NCBI GenBank assembly: GCA_902559935.1
Contig: CACEJN010000006.1
Location: 1-43,964, forward strand
Reading direction: 5' to 3'
Length of the DNA: 43,964 nucleotides
Source: an uncultured Pelagibacteraceae bacterium
GTDB lineage: Bacteria > Pseudomonadota > Alphaproteobacteria > Pelagibacterales > Pelagibacteraceae
The number at the start of each line of letters is the position of its first letter. The stretch's first letter is position 1. Of this stretch, positions 1 through 7,067 are shown one piece after another. The position numbers and the translations under genes were made by a program. The notes under the pieces were generated by a model, which searched no databases, was not told the origin of the DNA, and saw nothing but the letters and a program-made list of their open reading frames with translations.

Positions 1-1
1 C

Positions 2-115
2 TCACCTTTAGATACTAGCACTGTTGCGGACGAATATGAGTTACAATTAAATGAAGACGGAAGCCATGAGCTTCCAGAAATTTTAAAAAAGTATCAGTTT
101 AGTCGACCAAGGTAA
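2..115 (+). CDS. 3' end of an unidentified gene (partial)
   Basis: The reading frame is open from the left edge to a TAA at 113-115 and encodes the last 37 residues of a protein ending in QFSRPR. The tail is acidic and polar (DEYELQLNEDG) with no membrane segment. Nothing in it lets me name a family. It converges on the SMR-like gene on the other strand and overlaps its 3' end by about 22 nt (94-115). The other two forward frames are closed quickly by stops, which supports this frame. It could also be chance open sequence, given its shortness. Confidence 0.55.
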   Translation, partial: SPLDTSTVADEYELQLNEDGSHELPEILKKYQFSRPR

Positions 116-429
116 TTAACCATTACTACGCCAATTATAATTAAAATAATTCCAATAGTTCCATAAATATTAGGAACTTGGTTAAATTTTAAAACAGCGA
201 AAAGGACAACTCCAGTTACTGTTAAGCCGCTGTAAGTAGAGTAGGCAAATCCAACTGGAAGTGCTGACATGGCTTTTGCAATAGAAAACATTGTAATACA
301 CATAAACAAAATGCATAAAACAGATGGCATTAATTTAGTAAATCCTTCAGAAATTTTAGCAAAACTATTCGAAGCAATACCAAAAATAATTCCATTAGCC
401 AAAAACAAATATCCAAACAAAGGTTTCAT
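94..429 (-). CDS. SMR-like small membrane protein A (lacks the usual TM1 glutamate)
   Basis: A 111-residue protein with four predicted membrane helices and the small multidrug resistance (EmrE/QacE) layout. TM1 is followed by SEGFTKLMPS, TM3 carries FAYSTYSG (EmrE AYAIWSG), and the protein ends VNYLGRLN. The start is ATG at 429, giving MKPLFGY, two nt after the DUF2798 stop; an in-frame extension upstream would run through that gene. An ungapped alignment back from SEGF puts glycine 17 where EmrE has its essential Glu14, so classical proton-coupled drug efflux is doubtful. The TM3 tyrosine is kept, while the following tryptophan is tyrosine here. It is probably one half of a heterodimer with the paralogue at 662-994. 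Confidence 0.85.
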   Translation of the reverse strand: MKPLFGYLFLANGIIFGIASNSFAKISEGFTKLMPSVLCILFMCITMFSIAKAMSALPVGFAYSTYSGLTVTGVVLFAVLKFNQVPNIYGTIGIILIIIGVVMVNYLGRLN

Positions 430-431
430 GA

Positions 432-659
432 TTATTCTTTTGATGCAATTTTGTTTACCAAAGGTCTCATTATTGGAGCCATTGTAAAGGCAGCAGCTAA
501 AGCAACTGGAAATGCAAACATCCAAGAATAAAACCATCTACTTATAAAGCCATCTGTAACTCCAGTGTTTACAGCAACTACAACACCACTCATAATTACA
601 CTCATGCCAAAGGACATAAAAATCATGAATAATGGTTGAGCATATTTTTTTGAAATCAT
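432..659 (-). CDS. DUF2798-type two-helix membrane protein
   Basis: A 75-residue protein with two hydrophobic helices: residues about 9-30 (LFMIFMSFGMSVIMSGVVVA) and about 44-62 (WMFAFPVALAAAF). The pattern MSxxMSGVVxAxNTG, then a short W-rich loop and P-V-A near a basic end, is that of the DUF2798 family, whose function is unknown to me. It sits between two SMR-like genes with 2-nt gaps on both sides, so the three are surely co-transcribed and may form one membrane complex. The family call rests on recalled consensus only. Confidence 0.8.
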   Translation of the reverse strand: MISKKYAQPLFMIFMSFGMSVIMSGVVVAVNTGVTDGFISRWFYSWMFAFPVALAAAFTMAPIMRPLVNKIASKE

Positions 660-661
660 AA

Positions 662-994
662 TTAATTATTACCTAACAGGTTAACCATAAAAACACCAAC
701 AATAATAAAAGCTAAACCAATTAATGAATATAAATTAGGTACTTGATTAAATCTAATTATACCCACAACAACAGTTGCTATAATTGTTAATCCCGCAAAG
801 GAAGCATAAGTAATTCCCATGGGAATATTTTTCATTACTAAAGATAGAGCATACATACACAACACAATAGTTATTGCAGTGATTATACTTGGAATTAGAA
901 GGGTAAAGCCTTCAGCACTCTTTGCAAAACTATTTGAGGTAACTCCCAAGAAAACAGCTATACCTAGAAATAAATAAGATGTGGCAAGACTCAT
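662..994 (-). CDS. SMR-like small membrane protein B (lacks the usual TM1 glutamate)
   Basis: 110 residues and four membrane helices, clearly paralogous to the protein at 94-429. They share SNSFAK-x-x-EGFT, a Y-x-G-L-T segment in TM3, RFNQVPNxY and a VNLLG end. EmrE Glu14 aligns with glycine 17 in this copy too. It is the first gene of the SMR/DUF2798/SMR trio and lies 38 nt downstream of the NTF2-like gene. Paired SMR subunits are a known arrangement (EbrAB, YkkCD, MdtIJ). A role in flipping or exporting a lipid or metabolite, as for the SMR-related ArnE/F proteins, is an alternative to drug efflux. The substrate is unknown. Confidence 0.85.
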   Translation of the reverse strand: MSLATSYLFLGIAVFLGVTSNSFAKSAEGFTLLIPSIITAITIVLCMYALSLVMKNIPMGITYASFAGLTIIATVVVGIIRFNQVPNLYSLIGLAFIIVGVFMVNLLGNN

Positions 995-1032
995 TTAATA
1001 ATCTTAAATGAAATCTCGCCAAATATATATAA

Positions 1033-1353
1033 TTATTTTGGCATTGGAGTAGCGCCAGTTTCTAAACTTATAATTTTTCCATTATTGTATTTATAAACTG
1101 CCATTACAGCCTCTACATTTCCATCATCAAAAGTAACAAATGAATGATGAATACCAACTTCATCATTTTCATAAACAACTCTAACTTTATCTTGATTAAT
1201 GTCGCCACTCATTGCCCATTTGATAACATCACCTTTGCCTAAAACATTTCCTGATTTATGCATTGTGAATTTAAAATCATCATGTAACAACTCATTCATC
1301 ACTGCTTCATCTTTATTTTTTATTGCAGCACTATATTTTTCTAATATAGACAT
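1033..1353 (-). CDS. NTF2-like / SnoaL-fold small protein
   Basis: A 106-residue soluble protein. It opens with MSILEKYSAAIKNKDEAVM and continues LLHDDFKFTMH, the helix-then-strand start typical of NTF2/SnoaL-like proteins (a-Y-x-A-a-x-x-x-D...L-x-D-D-x). The later FDDGNVEAVMAVYKYNNGKI also fits the curved sheet of that fold. No signal peptide is seen. An AAAGGGAT ribosome site precedes the ATG. It belongs to the run of small - strand genes, 15 nt after the GYD-like gene. Members of this fold are isomerases, hydrolases or binding proteins, and nothing here identifies a substrate. Confidence 0.7.
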   Translation of the reverse strand: MSILEKYSAAIKNKDEAVMNELLHDDFKFTMHKSGNVLGKGDVIKWAMSGDINQDKVRVVYENDEVGIHHSFVTFDDGNVEAVMAVYKYNNGKIISLETGATPMPK

Positions 1354-1368
1354 ATTATCCCTTTCTAT

Positions 1369-1692
1369 TTACTCACCTGGTTTTTTAAATTTTTTTCCAG
1401 CATCTGCAGCTTTATTAAAAGTTTTATTGTAATCAAAAACTTCATGGATCATAATGTCTTCCATTAAACCTGCATTCATAATTGCAACTTTCATCCCAAG
1501 CACACTTTCATAATCCCCCTCAATAACATTGATTACGTCAAATCTTCCTCTAACCCATTCATAACTATGAAATTTAACTCCTACTGTTTCGCAAATAGTC
1601 TTAATTGCTGCACCTCTATCTGCATTAGGATCACTTTGCATTCTTTTGGCAAGATCACGACTGATTTTACCTATAATATAAAATTTAGACAT
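1369..1692 (-). CDS. GYD-domain-like small protein
   Basis: I start this 107-residue protein at the ATG at 1692 (MSKFYIIGKI), which overlaps the TAA of the cupin gene by one base (TAATG). Starting four codons earlier would only extend into that gene. The segment WVRGRFDVINVIEGDYESVLGMKVAIMNAG resembles the GYD/dimeric alpha-beta barrel pattern, in which a G-x-[FY]-D strand is followed by an alanine-rich helix and a second strand. No catalytic residues can be assigned. Translational coupling to the cupin suggests the two work on the same compound or as a pair. Confidence 0.65.
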   Translation of the reverse strand: MSKFYIIGKISRDLAKRMQSDPNADRGAAIKTICETVGVKFHSYEWVRGRFDVINVIEGDYESVLGMKVAIMNAGLMEDIMIHEVFDYNKTFNKAADAGKKFKKPGE

Positions 1693-2042
1693 TATTCGCC
1701 CCACATTCCATGAAACTCATATACTACTGCTGGCTTATCTCCTACAACCCATCCATCATGTCCAGGTTGGATTGAATATGCATCTCCAGTTTTATAAGTT
1801 AGTTCAGTTCCATCATTATGTTTTGCACAAACAGCTCCAGAAATTATAATTCCTATATGCGTTGCTTGGCAGCTATCACCACCAACTGTTGGCTTTATAT
1901 CTTTTGACCATTGCCAACCAGGTTGCAAAGTAAGCTTCATCAATCTTTGGTTTCCAACTTTAACAGCTTCAATTTTAGCATTATTAAAATTATCATTTAC
2001 TTCATCTGCTTTATCAAAACTTTTAACCTCTATTCCAGCCAT
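1692..2042 (-). CDS. Single-domain cupin protein
   Basis: A 116-residue protein with a small cupin core. It has LTLQPGWQWSKDIKP, then ATHIGIIISGAVCAKHNDGTELTYKTGDAYSI, then PGHDGWVVGDKPAVVYEF. The glycine-rich turns and the PGHDGW loop match the beta-barrel cupin motifs. Few of the usual metal-binding histidines are in place (H57-type in ATHIG and H in PGHDGW), so metal binding is uncertain. The start is supported by a strong GAGGAGG site just before ATG 2042. The gene is coupled by TAATG to the GYD-like gene downstream. Function unknown. Confidence 0.75.
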   Translation of the reverse strand: MAGIEVKSFDKADEVNDNFNNAKIEAVKVGNQRLMKLTLQPGWQWSKDIKPTVGGDSCQATHIGIIISGAVCAKHNDGTELTYKTGDAYSIQPGHDGWVVGDKPAVVYEFHGMWGE

Positions 2043-2117
2043 TTTTCCTCCTCATTAACTATAATTTAATTACTAAGTTTAGCAGAGATTAGTCAGTATG
2101 TGTACCTAAGTCTTCTA

Positions 2118-2399
2118 CTATACTTTAGCTAACTCATAAATTTCATAACCAGTCATTACTTCATCAAATACAGGTTTTGAAACTGGATTTGATCCATCCA
2201 TAAATGAATGAAGTGCTGCCATGTCATGAACTACAATTTTAAACATTACAGTTGATTTATCTGGTGAAACACTTGCAATCGTTTTAGTAACATCTGCAAC
2301 TTTTTTTCTTTCTGTCATACCTTCATCTGACTGCATGAAACCCATAAATTTTTCAAAGGCTCCTTCTTTTAGTTTTCCTACTACTAGTATATCTTTCAT
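2118..2399 (-). CDS. Conserved small soluble protein, function unknown
   Basis: 93 residues without signal peptide or membrane helix. It begins MKDILVVGKLKEGAFEKFMGFM, has VMFKIVVHDMAALHSFM in the middle and ends VMTGYEIYELAKV. This strand-helix-strand-strand-helix rhythm suggests a dimeric ferredoxin-like alpha-beta fold, as in stress-responsive or ABM-type proteins, but I cannot name the family. A very strong AAGGAGG site lies a few bases before the ATG. It lies between the secreted 124-residue protein and the cupin in the same - strand run. Confidence 0.6.
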   Translation of the reverse strand: MKDILVVGKLKEGAFEKFMGFMQSDEGMTERKKVADVTKTIASVSPDKSTVMFKIVVHDMAALHSFMDGSNPVSKPVFDEVMTGYEIYELAKV

Positions 2400-2418
2400 T
2401 TTTTCCTCCTTTTTTTTG

Positions 2419-2793
2419 TTAATATAGAGTTTGTACTACTTTTTTAACTCTTTCTTCTCCATTAGGTATGGTTGAATTTACAAAATTATGACAGTCATTT
2501 GTTTTACCTTCGTCATATTTAGAGCCATAGAATTTATCTACAGCTTTGTTTACGCCTTCATCCCATTCCTTTTCAGGAATTCCTACTTCTAAAGCATAAG
2601 CTTTTAAAACTTTTACAGATGCCATAGATTTTTCTTTCATACTATATTCAAATGTTTCTCCTGAAGGTAAGAAGTAGTTAGCCATATATATCCCACTGCA
2701 TTCCCAAGCTTTATTTTTATCGCTATCATTCATATCTGCATATGCAGATGTTAGAAATAAAACACTGAATAAAGTTATTATTATATTTTTCAT
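2419..2793 (-). CDS. Small secreted protein with two cysteines
   Basis: 124 residues with a clear signal peptide (KNIIITLFSVLFLTSAYA, cleavage after residue ~19). The mature protein is helical and charged, with one cysteine in WECSGIY and one in NDCHNF that could form a disulfide. The helix-rich layout and the aromatic GIYMANY segment give no family I recognise. It lies 9 nt downstream of another secreted protein (2803-3291), so both are likely exported together to the periplasm. Function unknown. Confidence 0.65.
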   Translation of the reverse strand: MKNIIITLFSVLFLTSAYADMNDSDKNKAWECSGIYMANYFLPSGETFEYSMKEKSMASVKVLKAYALEVGIPEKEWDEGVNKAVDKFYGSKYDEGKTNDCHNFVNSTIPNGEERVKKVVQTLY

Positions 2794-2802
2794 ATTATTT
2801 TC

Positions 2803-3291
2803 CTATTTTTTTAATGTATAAGTGCCCCTGTAATAATTCGTTGCATGTATTTTACCTTCCTGAGCAGGCTTAATTTGTGTATAACCTGTAGTTCCACTGC
2901 ATTCGATACCTTCATATCTACCTGTACCACTGATACATTTAAAAGTACCTTCCATTGAGTAACCTAATTTTATTTCATAATAAATTATTGCTGTGTCACC
3001 ATTTATAAACATTATTTTGCAGTGACCCATTTCAAAACCTTTACCTGGAATTGTTCCTGCGCCTATACAATGATGTGATGAATTATCACCAAATGAAGTA
3101 CCTTCAATTGCATTAAATCCACTTAGACCTTCATATGTAAAAGTCATGACGTTTCCTTTTTCATCTACAATAGCTTTAGCATCGCCAACAAAAAAACCAG
3201 CAAGACTAATTTTTCCACTATGACCATCTGCAAATGATATTGAAGGCATTGACATTAATGTAAAAATTAATGCTAGTATTATTTTCCTCAT
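2803..3291 (-). CDS. Secreted beta-barrel-like protein with four cysteines
   Basis: 162 residues with a signal peptide (KIILALIFTLMSMPSISFADG). The mature part is strand-rich and carries four cysteines, in HHCIG, GHCKI, FKCIS and IECSG. The motif CISGTGRYEGIECSGT, a glycine-rich turn repeated around short strands, resembles the allene-oxide-cyclase/dirigent or lipocalin-like barrel repeat (G-G-T-G-x-Y-x-G). It is the promoter-proximal gene of the nine-gene - strand run. The ligand is unknown, and the fold suggestion is by pattern only. Confidence 0.65.
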   Translation of the reverse strand: MRKIILALIFTLMSMPSISFADGHSGKISLAGFFVGDAKAIVDEKGNVMTFTYEGLSGFNAIEGTSFGDNSSHHCIGAGTIPGKGFEMGHCKIMFINGDTAIIYYEIKLGYSMEGTFKCISGTGRYEGIECSGTTGYTQIKPAQEGKIHATNYYRGTYTLKK

Positions 3292-3450
3292 AATATTCCT
3301 TTCCGAATAGTTGAACCGTAACCTAAGACTGTTACATTTTTATTGCAGAGTCTCTTGTGTTTATATCGCGCGACAGATATGCAGTTTTAACCTGTAAAAA
3401 TCGTTGAATTAATTGTTTTATTTAATTTTAATTTTTGATAACGTTTTAAT
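3292..3450. promoter_or_regulatory. Divergent intergenic region, 159 bp
   Basis: This gap must hold the promoter of the nine-gene - strand run and that of the + strand membrane protein. It contains a GTAAC (3318-3322)/GTTAC (3331-3335) short stem, with an alternative AGACT/AGTCT pairing, and an isolated perfect palindrome TCGCGCGA at 3366-3373 that stands out in such A+T-rich DNA. No coding frame or tRNA is apparent. I could not assign convincing -35/-10 boxes. Confidence 0.4.
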
Positions 3451-3867
3451 ATGATCGAAAAATTTAATGGAATTTTTTATTTAATTGTATTTTTAGTACA
3501 TTTTGTAATTTTTGCTGTTTATGCATATCAGACTGTTTTTGCTACAAAAAAATTTTTAGATAAATTCGGCATCGACGATACTGGTGCTGGAATGACAAGA
3601 TTTTTCGGATCATTATTTATTGGAGCTGTTGCTATGGCTATATGGGTTGGGTTCATAAGACCCGATGGGCTTCAAGGAACATGGGCTTTTTTTAATTTAG
3701 TATTTTTACAAAACCTTTCAGCTTTTTGTGTAGGAATTTATACAATTAAAATAAATAAATTAGGCCATACTCCACAAACATCTAATGAAGGAATTATTGC
3801 ACCCGGTATTTTAACTTTCTTAAGTGCAATACTTTGTTACGGCTTAGCCGATAAAATTTATATCTAA
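3451..3867 (+). CDS. Four-helix inner-membrane protein, unknown
   Basis: 138 residues with four hydrophobic stretches: residues about 7-28, about 49-70, about 77-99 and about 115-134. The first loop is charged (KKFLDKFGIDDTGAG). The overall shape resembles small DoxX- or DUF-type four-helix membrane proteins, but no diagnostic motif is visible. It is a single gene with its own promoter in the 159-bp gap and overlaps the cysK 3' end by four bases on the other strand. Function unknown. Confidence 0.65.
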   Translation: MIEKFNGIFYLIVFLVHFVIFAVYAYQTVFATKKFLDKFGIDDTGAGMTRFFGSLFIGAVAMAIWVGFIRPDGLQGTWAFFNLVFLQNLSAFCVGIYTIKINKLGHTPQTSNEGIIAPGILTFLSAILCYGLADKIYI

Positions 3868-4865
3868 AACCAATTAGGTATTGGTAGACCTTTTTCTTCT
3901 AGAAATTTTTTATTGAACATTTTAGTTGCGTATTTATCACTTCTATCACAAAGAATTGTTACAATAGTTTTACCAGGTCCCAATTCTTTACCCATTCTTA
4001 TTGCTCCAGCGATATTGATACCACAACTAGTACCTAGGCTTAGACCTTCATTTTGAATTAAATCATAAAGTACAGGTAATGCTTCATGATCATCAATTGA
4101 ATAGGCATCATCTATTTTAGCTTCGCCAAAGTTAGCTGTTACCCTGCTTGAACCAATTCCTTCAGTAATTGATCCACCTTCTGACTTTAGTTTGCCATTC
4201 TTTATATAACTATAAAGAGCTGAACCTTTTGGATCAGATAGGTAAATTTTTATATCTTTGTTCTTTTCTTTAAGAGCATTACTCACACCAGAAATAGTTC
4301 CTCCTGTTCCAGAAGAACATACAAAGCCATCAACTTTACCTTCAGTTTGTTCCCAAATCTCTTGGCCTGTTCCTTCGTAATGACCTTTGGCATTTGCTGT
4401 GTTATCAAACTGGTTAGCCCAAATTACACCGTTATTATTTGTTGGTCTTAATTCATCTGCAAGTCTCGCTGCCACTTTAACAAAATTGTTATCATCTTTA
4501 TAAGGTTTTGGTGGCACTAATCTTAATTCAGCTCCTAGATTTCTAAGTAAATCTTTTTTTTCTTGAGTTTGATTGTCATTCATTACGATGATTGTTTTAT
4601 AACCTAAGGAATTTCCTAATAGACCCAAACCAATTCCAGTGTTACCGGCTGTTCCTTCAACAACTGTCCCACCTTTTGTAATTAATTTTTTTTCTTGAGC
4701 ATCTTTAATTAATGCAAGTGCAGCTCTATCTTTTACTGATCCTCCTGGATTTAAAAATTCTGCTTTTCCATAAATGTTACATCCAGTTATTTCTGAAGCA
4801 GCTCTTAGTTTGATTAATGGAGTGTTTCCTATTCCTGAAATAAAATCGTTTTGTGTATTATTCAT
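3864..4865 (-). CDS. cysK: Cysteine synthase (O-acetylserine sulfhydrylase)
   Basis: A PLP enzyme of 333 residues that makes cysteine from O-acetylserine and sulfide in the cytoplasm. Visible motifs are GNTPLIKL near residue 13, the PLP lysine K45 in [10 protein letters not shown], the substrate loop EGTAGNTG (70-77), the phosphate-binding SSGTGGT and the late GTSCG. I chose ATG 4865 (MNNTQND) because it overlaps the end of cysE by 8 nt; a longer frame up to 4901 would run far into cysE. Length and motifs agree with the CysK/CysM family. Pairing with cysE makes the cysteine-biosynthetic role nearly certain. Confidence 0.95.
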   Translation of the reverse strand: MNNTQNDFISGIGNTPLIKLRAASEITGCNIYGKAEFLNPGGSVKDRAALALIKDAQEKKLITKGGTVVEGTAGNTGIGLGLLGNSLGYKTIIVMNDNQTQEKKDLLRNLGAELRLVPPKPYKDDNNFVKVAARLADELRPTNNNGVIWANQFDNTANAKGHYEGTGQEIWEQTEGKVDGFVCSSGTGGTISGVSNALKEKNKDIKIYLSDPKGSALYSYIKNGKLKSEGGSITEGIGSSRVTANFGEAKIDDAYSIDDHEALPVLYDLIQNEGLSLGTSCGINIAGAIRMGKELGPGKTIVTILCDRSDKYATKMFNKKFLEEKGLPIPNWF

Positions 4866-5442
4866 TATCTGATTTTTTATCACTGTCAGGTGTAATACCA
4901 TAAGGTTTAAATTCGCTATCAGCTATCCCAACACTTCTCGCTGGAATTCCAACCATCACAGCATTTTCTGCAACATCTTTAGTAATTACTGCATTAGCTC
5001 CAATTCTTGCACCTCTACCAACTATTACTGGTCCTAACACTTGTGCACCTGAACCAATAACTACATCCTCTTTTATAGTAGGATGTCTTTTAGTATTACG
5101 TTGATCATTTGAATTTATGCTTGGAGCAATTCCACCTAATGTAACCATATGGTAAATAGTTACATTATCACCAATGTCAGATGTTTCTCCAATCACAACC
5201 CCCATACCATGATCGATAAATAAATTTTTTCCAATTTTTGCATTTGGATGAATTTCAATTCCAGTTAAGAATCTTGAAAATTGAGAAATGATTCTTGCAA
5301 TCAAATGAAACTTAGCAGTACTAAAAAAATTAGCTATTCTATGAAAGAATACTGCTTTCACTCCTGGGTAAGTTAATATTAAACTTAATTTAGATTTTGC
5401 CGCAGGATCTCTATCAATTATTGATTGTAAAAAATTGCTCAT
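4858..5442 (-). CDS. cysE: Serine O-acetyltransferase
   Basis: 194 residues. Acetylates serine with acetyl-CoA, the committed step of cysteine synthesis. The N-terminal helical part (to ~65) is shorter than in E. coli CysE, so this is the compact EpsC/SAT type. The left-handed beta-helix follows, with hexapeptide turns such as [22 protein letters not shown]. Catalytic D77-H78 and the TLGG stretch (101-104) are present. It is the first gene of cysE-cysK and is divergent from the VOC gene across 75 bp. Product feedback by cysteine is known for the family but cannot be read from the sequence. Confidence 0.95.
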   Translation of the reverse strand: MSNFLQSIIDRDPAAKSKLSLILTYPGVKAVFFHRIANFFSTAKFHLIARIISQFSRFLTGIEIHPNAKIGKNLFIDHGMGVVIGETSDIGDNVTIYHMVTLGGIAPSINSNDQRNTKRHPTIKEDVVIGSGAQVLGPVIVGRGARIGANAVITKDVAENAVMVGIPARSVGIADSEFKPYGITPDSDKKSDNE

Positions 5443-5517
5443 TATTATTCTTTTTTTGATTTTGTGTTAAAAACAGGCTTTATATAGTGATTAATTTATT
5501 ATATTAAAGGTTTTATT

Positions 5518-5928
5518 ATGTACAAAAATACTAATTGTTTTCATTTAGCAATACCTTGTGGTGATTTAGAAGTAGCAAAGAAATTTTATAGCGAAACTCT
5601 AGGATGTAGATTAGATAATTCTGCACAAGAATGGGCTGACGTTGATTTTTGGGGTAATGAACTTACTCTTCATAAAAGTGAACACAAACTAGACAATGAA
5701 AGACATGATGTGGATATGGGCAATGTATCAGTTCCACATTTTGGAGTTCATTTATCTAGAAAAGATTTTGATGCTCTTAAGCAAAGATTAAAAGATAGTG
5801 GCACTAAATATTATGATGAGCCTTATCTAAGATTTAAAGGAACTAAGTATGAGCAGGAGACTTTTTTTGTAAAAGACCCTAATGAAAATATTTTAGAAAT
5901 AAAAACTCTTACTTCAAATCCAGATTAG
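5518..5928 (+). CDS. VOC (glyoxalase/bleomycin-resistance) superfamily protein
   Basis: 136 residues with two beta-alpha-beta-beta-beta units. The first starts NCFHLAIPCGDLEVAKKFYSETLG, a typical VOC opening with a metal-ligand histidine. The second includes VPHFGVHLSRKDFDALKQRL and ends KDPNENILEIKTL, with the usual C-terminal glutamate ligand. Such enzymes are dioxygenases, lyases or isomerases acting on small substrates. The substrate cannot be inferred. It is monocistronic by position, divergent from cysE and followed by the promoter region of proX. Confidence 0.85.
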   Translation: MYKNTNCFHLAIPCGDLEVAKKFYSETLGCRLDNSAQEWADVDFWGNELTLHKSEHKLDNERHDVDMGNVSVPHFGVHLSRKDFDALKQRLKDSGTKYYDEPYLRFKGTKYEQETFFVKDPNENILEIKTLTSNPD

Positions 5929-6036
5929 TTCTTTATAATAATTCTAATATATACCACAATATATAGACCTCAATTTTCTTTGACTCATTATCTCAATTCG
6001 CGTTAAGCTTAATTTTTAAATTTAAAAGGAGATAAT
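5929..6036 (+). promoter_or_regulatory. proX upstream region with possible promoter
   Basis: The 108-bp gap before proX. TTGACT at 5980-5985 resembles a -35 box, but the -10 candidate about 17 nt later (TTAAGC) is poor, so the promoter is tentative. A strong AAAGGAG ribosome site lies about 6 nt before ATG 6037, consistent with a highly translated binding protein. Confidence 0.35.
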
Positions 6037-6999
6037 ATGCGAATAATTAAAACTACACTTGTAGCTGGATTAATCTCAATTTTATCAATCTTTTCTGCAC
6101 AAGCAGAAAAAGTTAAAATTGGAGATCCAGGATGGACAGGTGCTACAGCTATTGCAAACTTATTAGCTGCAGTTGTTACAGACAAAATGGGTGGAGAAGC
6201 TGAGCTTGTTCCAGGAAACAATACTGCAATTTATGCAGCGATTGATAGAGGAAAAGGTGAAATTGATGTACATCCTGACATTTGGTTACCAAACCAAGAA
6301 GCTTATACAAATGATTTAGTTCCAAAAGGAACTTTGAAATTAAGTAGCAAACCTTACGAAGGAAACCAAGGTTATTGTGTTTCGCAACAGTTTGCTAAAA
6401 AAATGAACATTACAGCAATTGAAGACTTAGCAAGACCTGAAGTTGTTAAAGCTATGGATAGTGATGGCAATGGAAAAGGTGAGTTCTGGATTGGCGCTGA
6501 TGGTTGGGCTTCTGCAAATGTGAACCAAGTTAAATTAAGAGACTATGGTTTATATGATGCTGGTATCGAAGCTGTTAGAGCTGCTGAAGCAGTTAAAAAC
6601 GCTAGAGTACTAGACTCAATCAAAAAAGGGGAAGGTTATGCATTCTATTGTTACAAACCTCATGCAATTTGGGGAATGGCTGACGTAGTGATGTTAACAG
6701 AACCAAAATATGATCCTGCAAAATATAAAATGATTCAACCTAAAGCAGATGCTGACTGGTACAAGAAATCTTATGTTGCATCAAAAGATGCACTTAAGCA
6801 AATCCAAATCGGTTGGGCTACATCTTTAGAGAGTCAATCACCAGCAATTGTAGAATTCTTTAAGAATTTTCAATTAACAGCTGATGATGTTTCTGCAATG
6901 GCTTATTCAGTTTCAGTTGAGAAAAAAGATCCAGCTGATGTTGCAAGAGCTTGGATGGAAGCAAATAAATCAACTGTAGACGGTTGGTTAGGACTATAA
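6037..6999 (+). CDS. proX: Glycine betaine/proline-type ABC substrate-binding protein
   Basis: 320 residues with a signal peptide ending AQA at residue 23. The mature protein starts VKIGDPGWTGATAIANLLA, the standard OpuAC/ProX opening, and has the aromatic-box candidate DIWLPNQ at 81-87 and further tryptophans (FWIGADGWAS, GWATSLES) that could cage a quaternary ammonium. Two cysteines (GYC and FYC) could form a disulfide. It is periplasmic, feeding ProVW. It has a strong ribosome site and is followed within 15 nt by a terminator-like hairpin. Substrate: glycine betaine, proline betaine or related; the exact ligand is not decidable. Confidence 0.93.
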   Translation: MRIIKTTLVAGLISILSIFSAQAEKVKIGDPGWTGATAIANLLAAVVTDKMGGEAELVPGNNTAIYAAIDRGKGEIDVHPDIWLPNQEAYTNDLVPKGTLKLSSKPYEGNQGYCVSQQFAKKMNITAIEDLARPEVVKAMDSDGNGKGEFWIGADGWASANVNQVKLRDYGLYDAGIEAVRAAEAVKNARVLDSIKKGEGYAFYCYKPHAIWGMADVVMLTEPKYDPAKYKMIQPKADADWYKKSYVASKDALKQIQIGWATSLESQSPAIVEFFKNFQLTADDVSAMAYSVSVEKKDPADVARAWMEANKSTVDGWLGL

Positions 7000-7013
7000 T
7001 CTAAATCAAAATT

Positions 7014-7044
7014 TATACTCGGTAATTTAAGATTGCCGGGTATA
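7014..7044 (+). terminator. Hairpin between proX and proV
   Basis: A 12-bp stem (7014-7025 with 7033-7044) containing two G-U pairs, with a 7-nt loop and then TTTT. It lies 15 nt after the proX stop and 24 nt before proV. It looks like a partial intrinsic terminator or 3'-end stabiliser that would leave proX mRNA in excess of proVW. Confidence 0.75.
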
Positions 7045-7067
7045 TTTTCCTATAATAAAAGATAAAA

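Noticed and set aside
4866-4901. Longer N-terminus for cysteine synthase
   Set aside because: The extra 12 codons run inside cysE; the family begins near the MNNTQND start, and ATG 4865 gives the usual small overlap.
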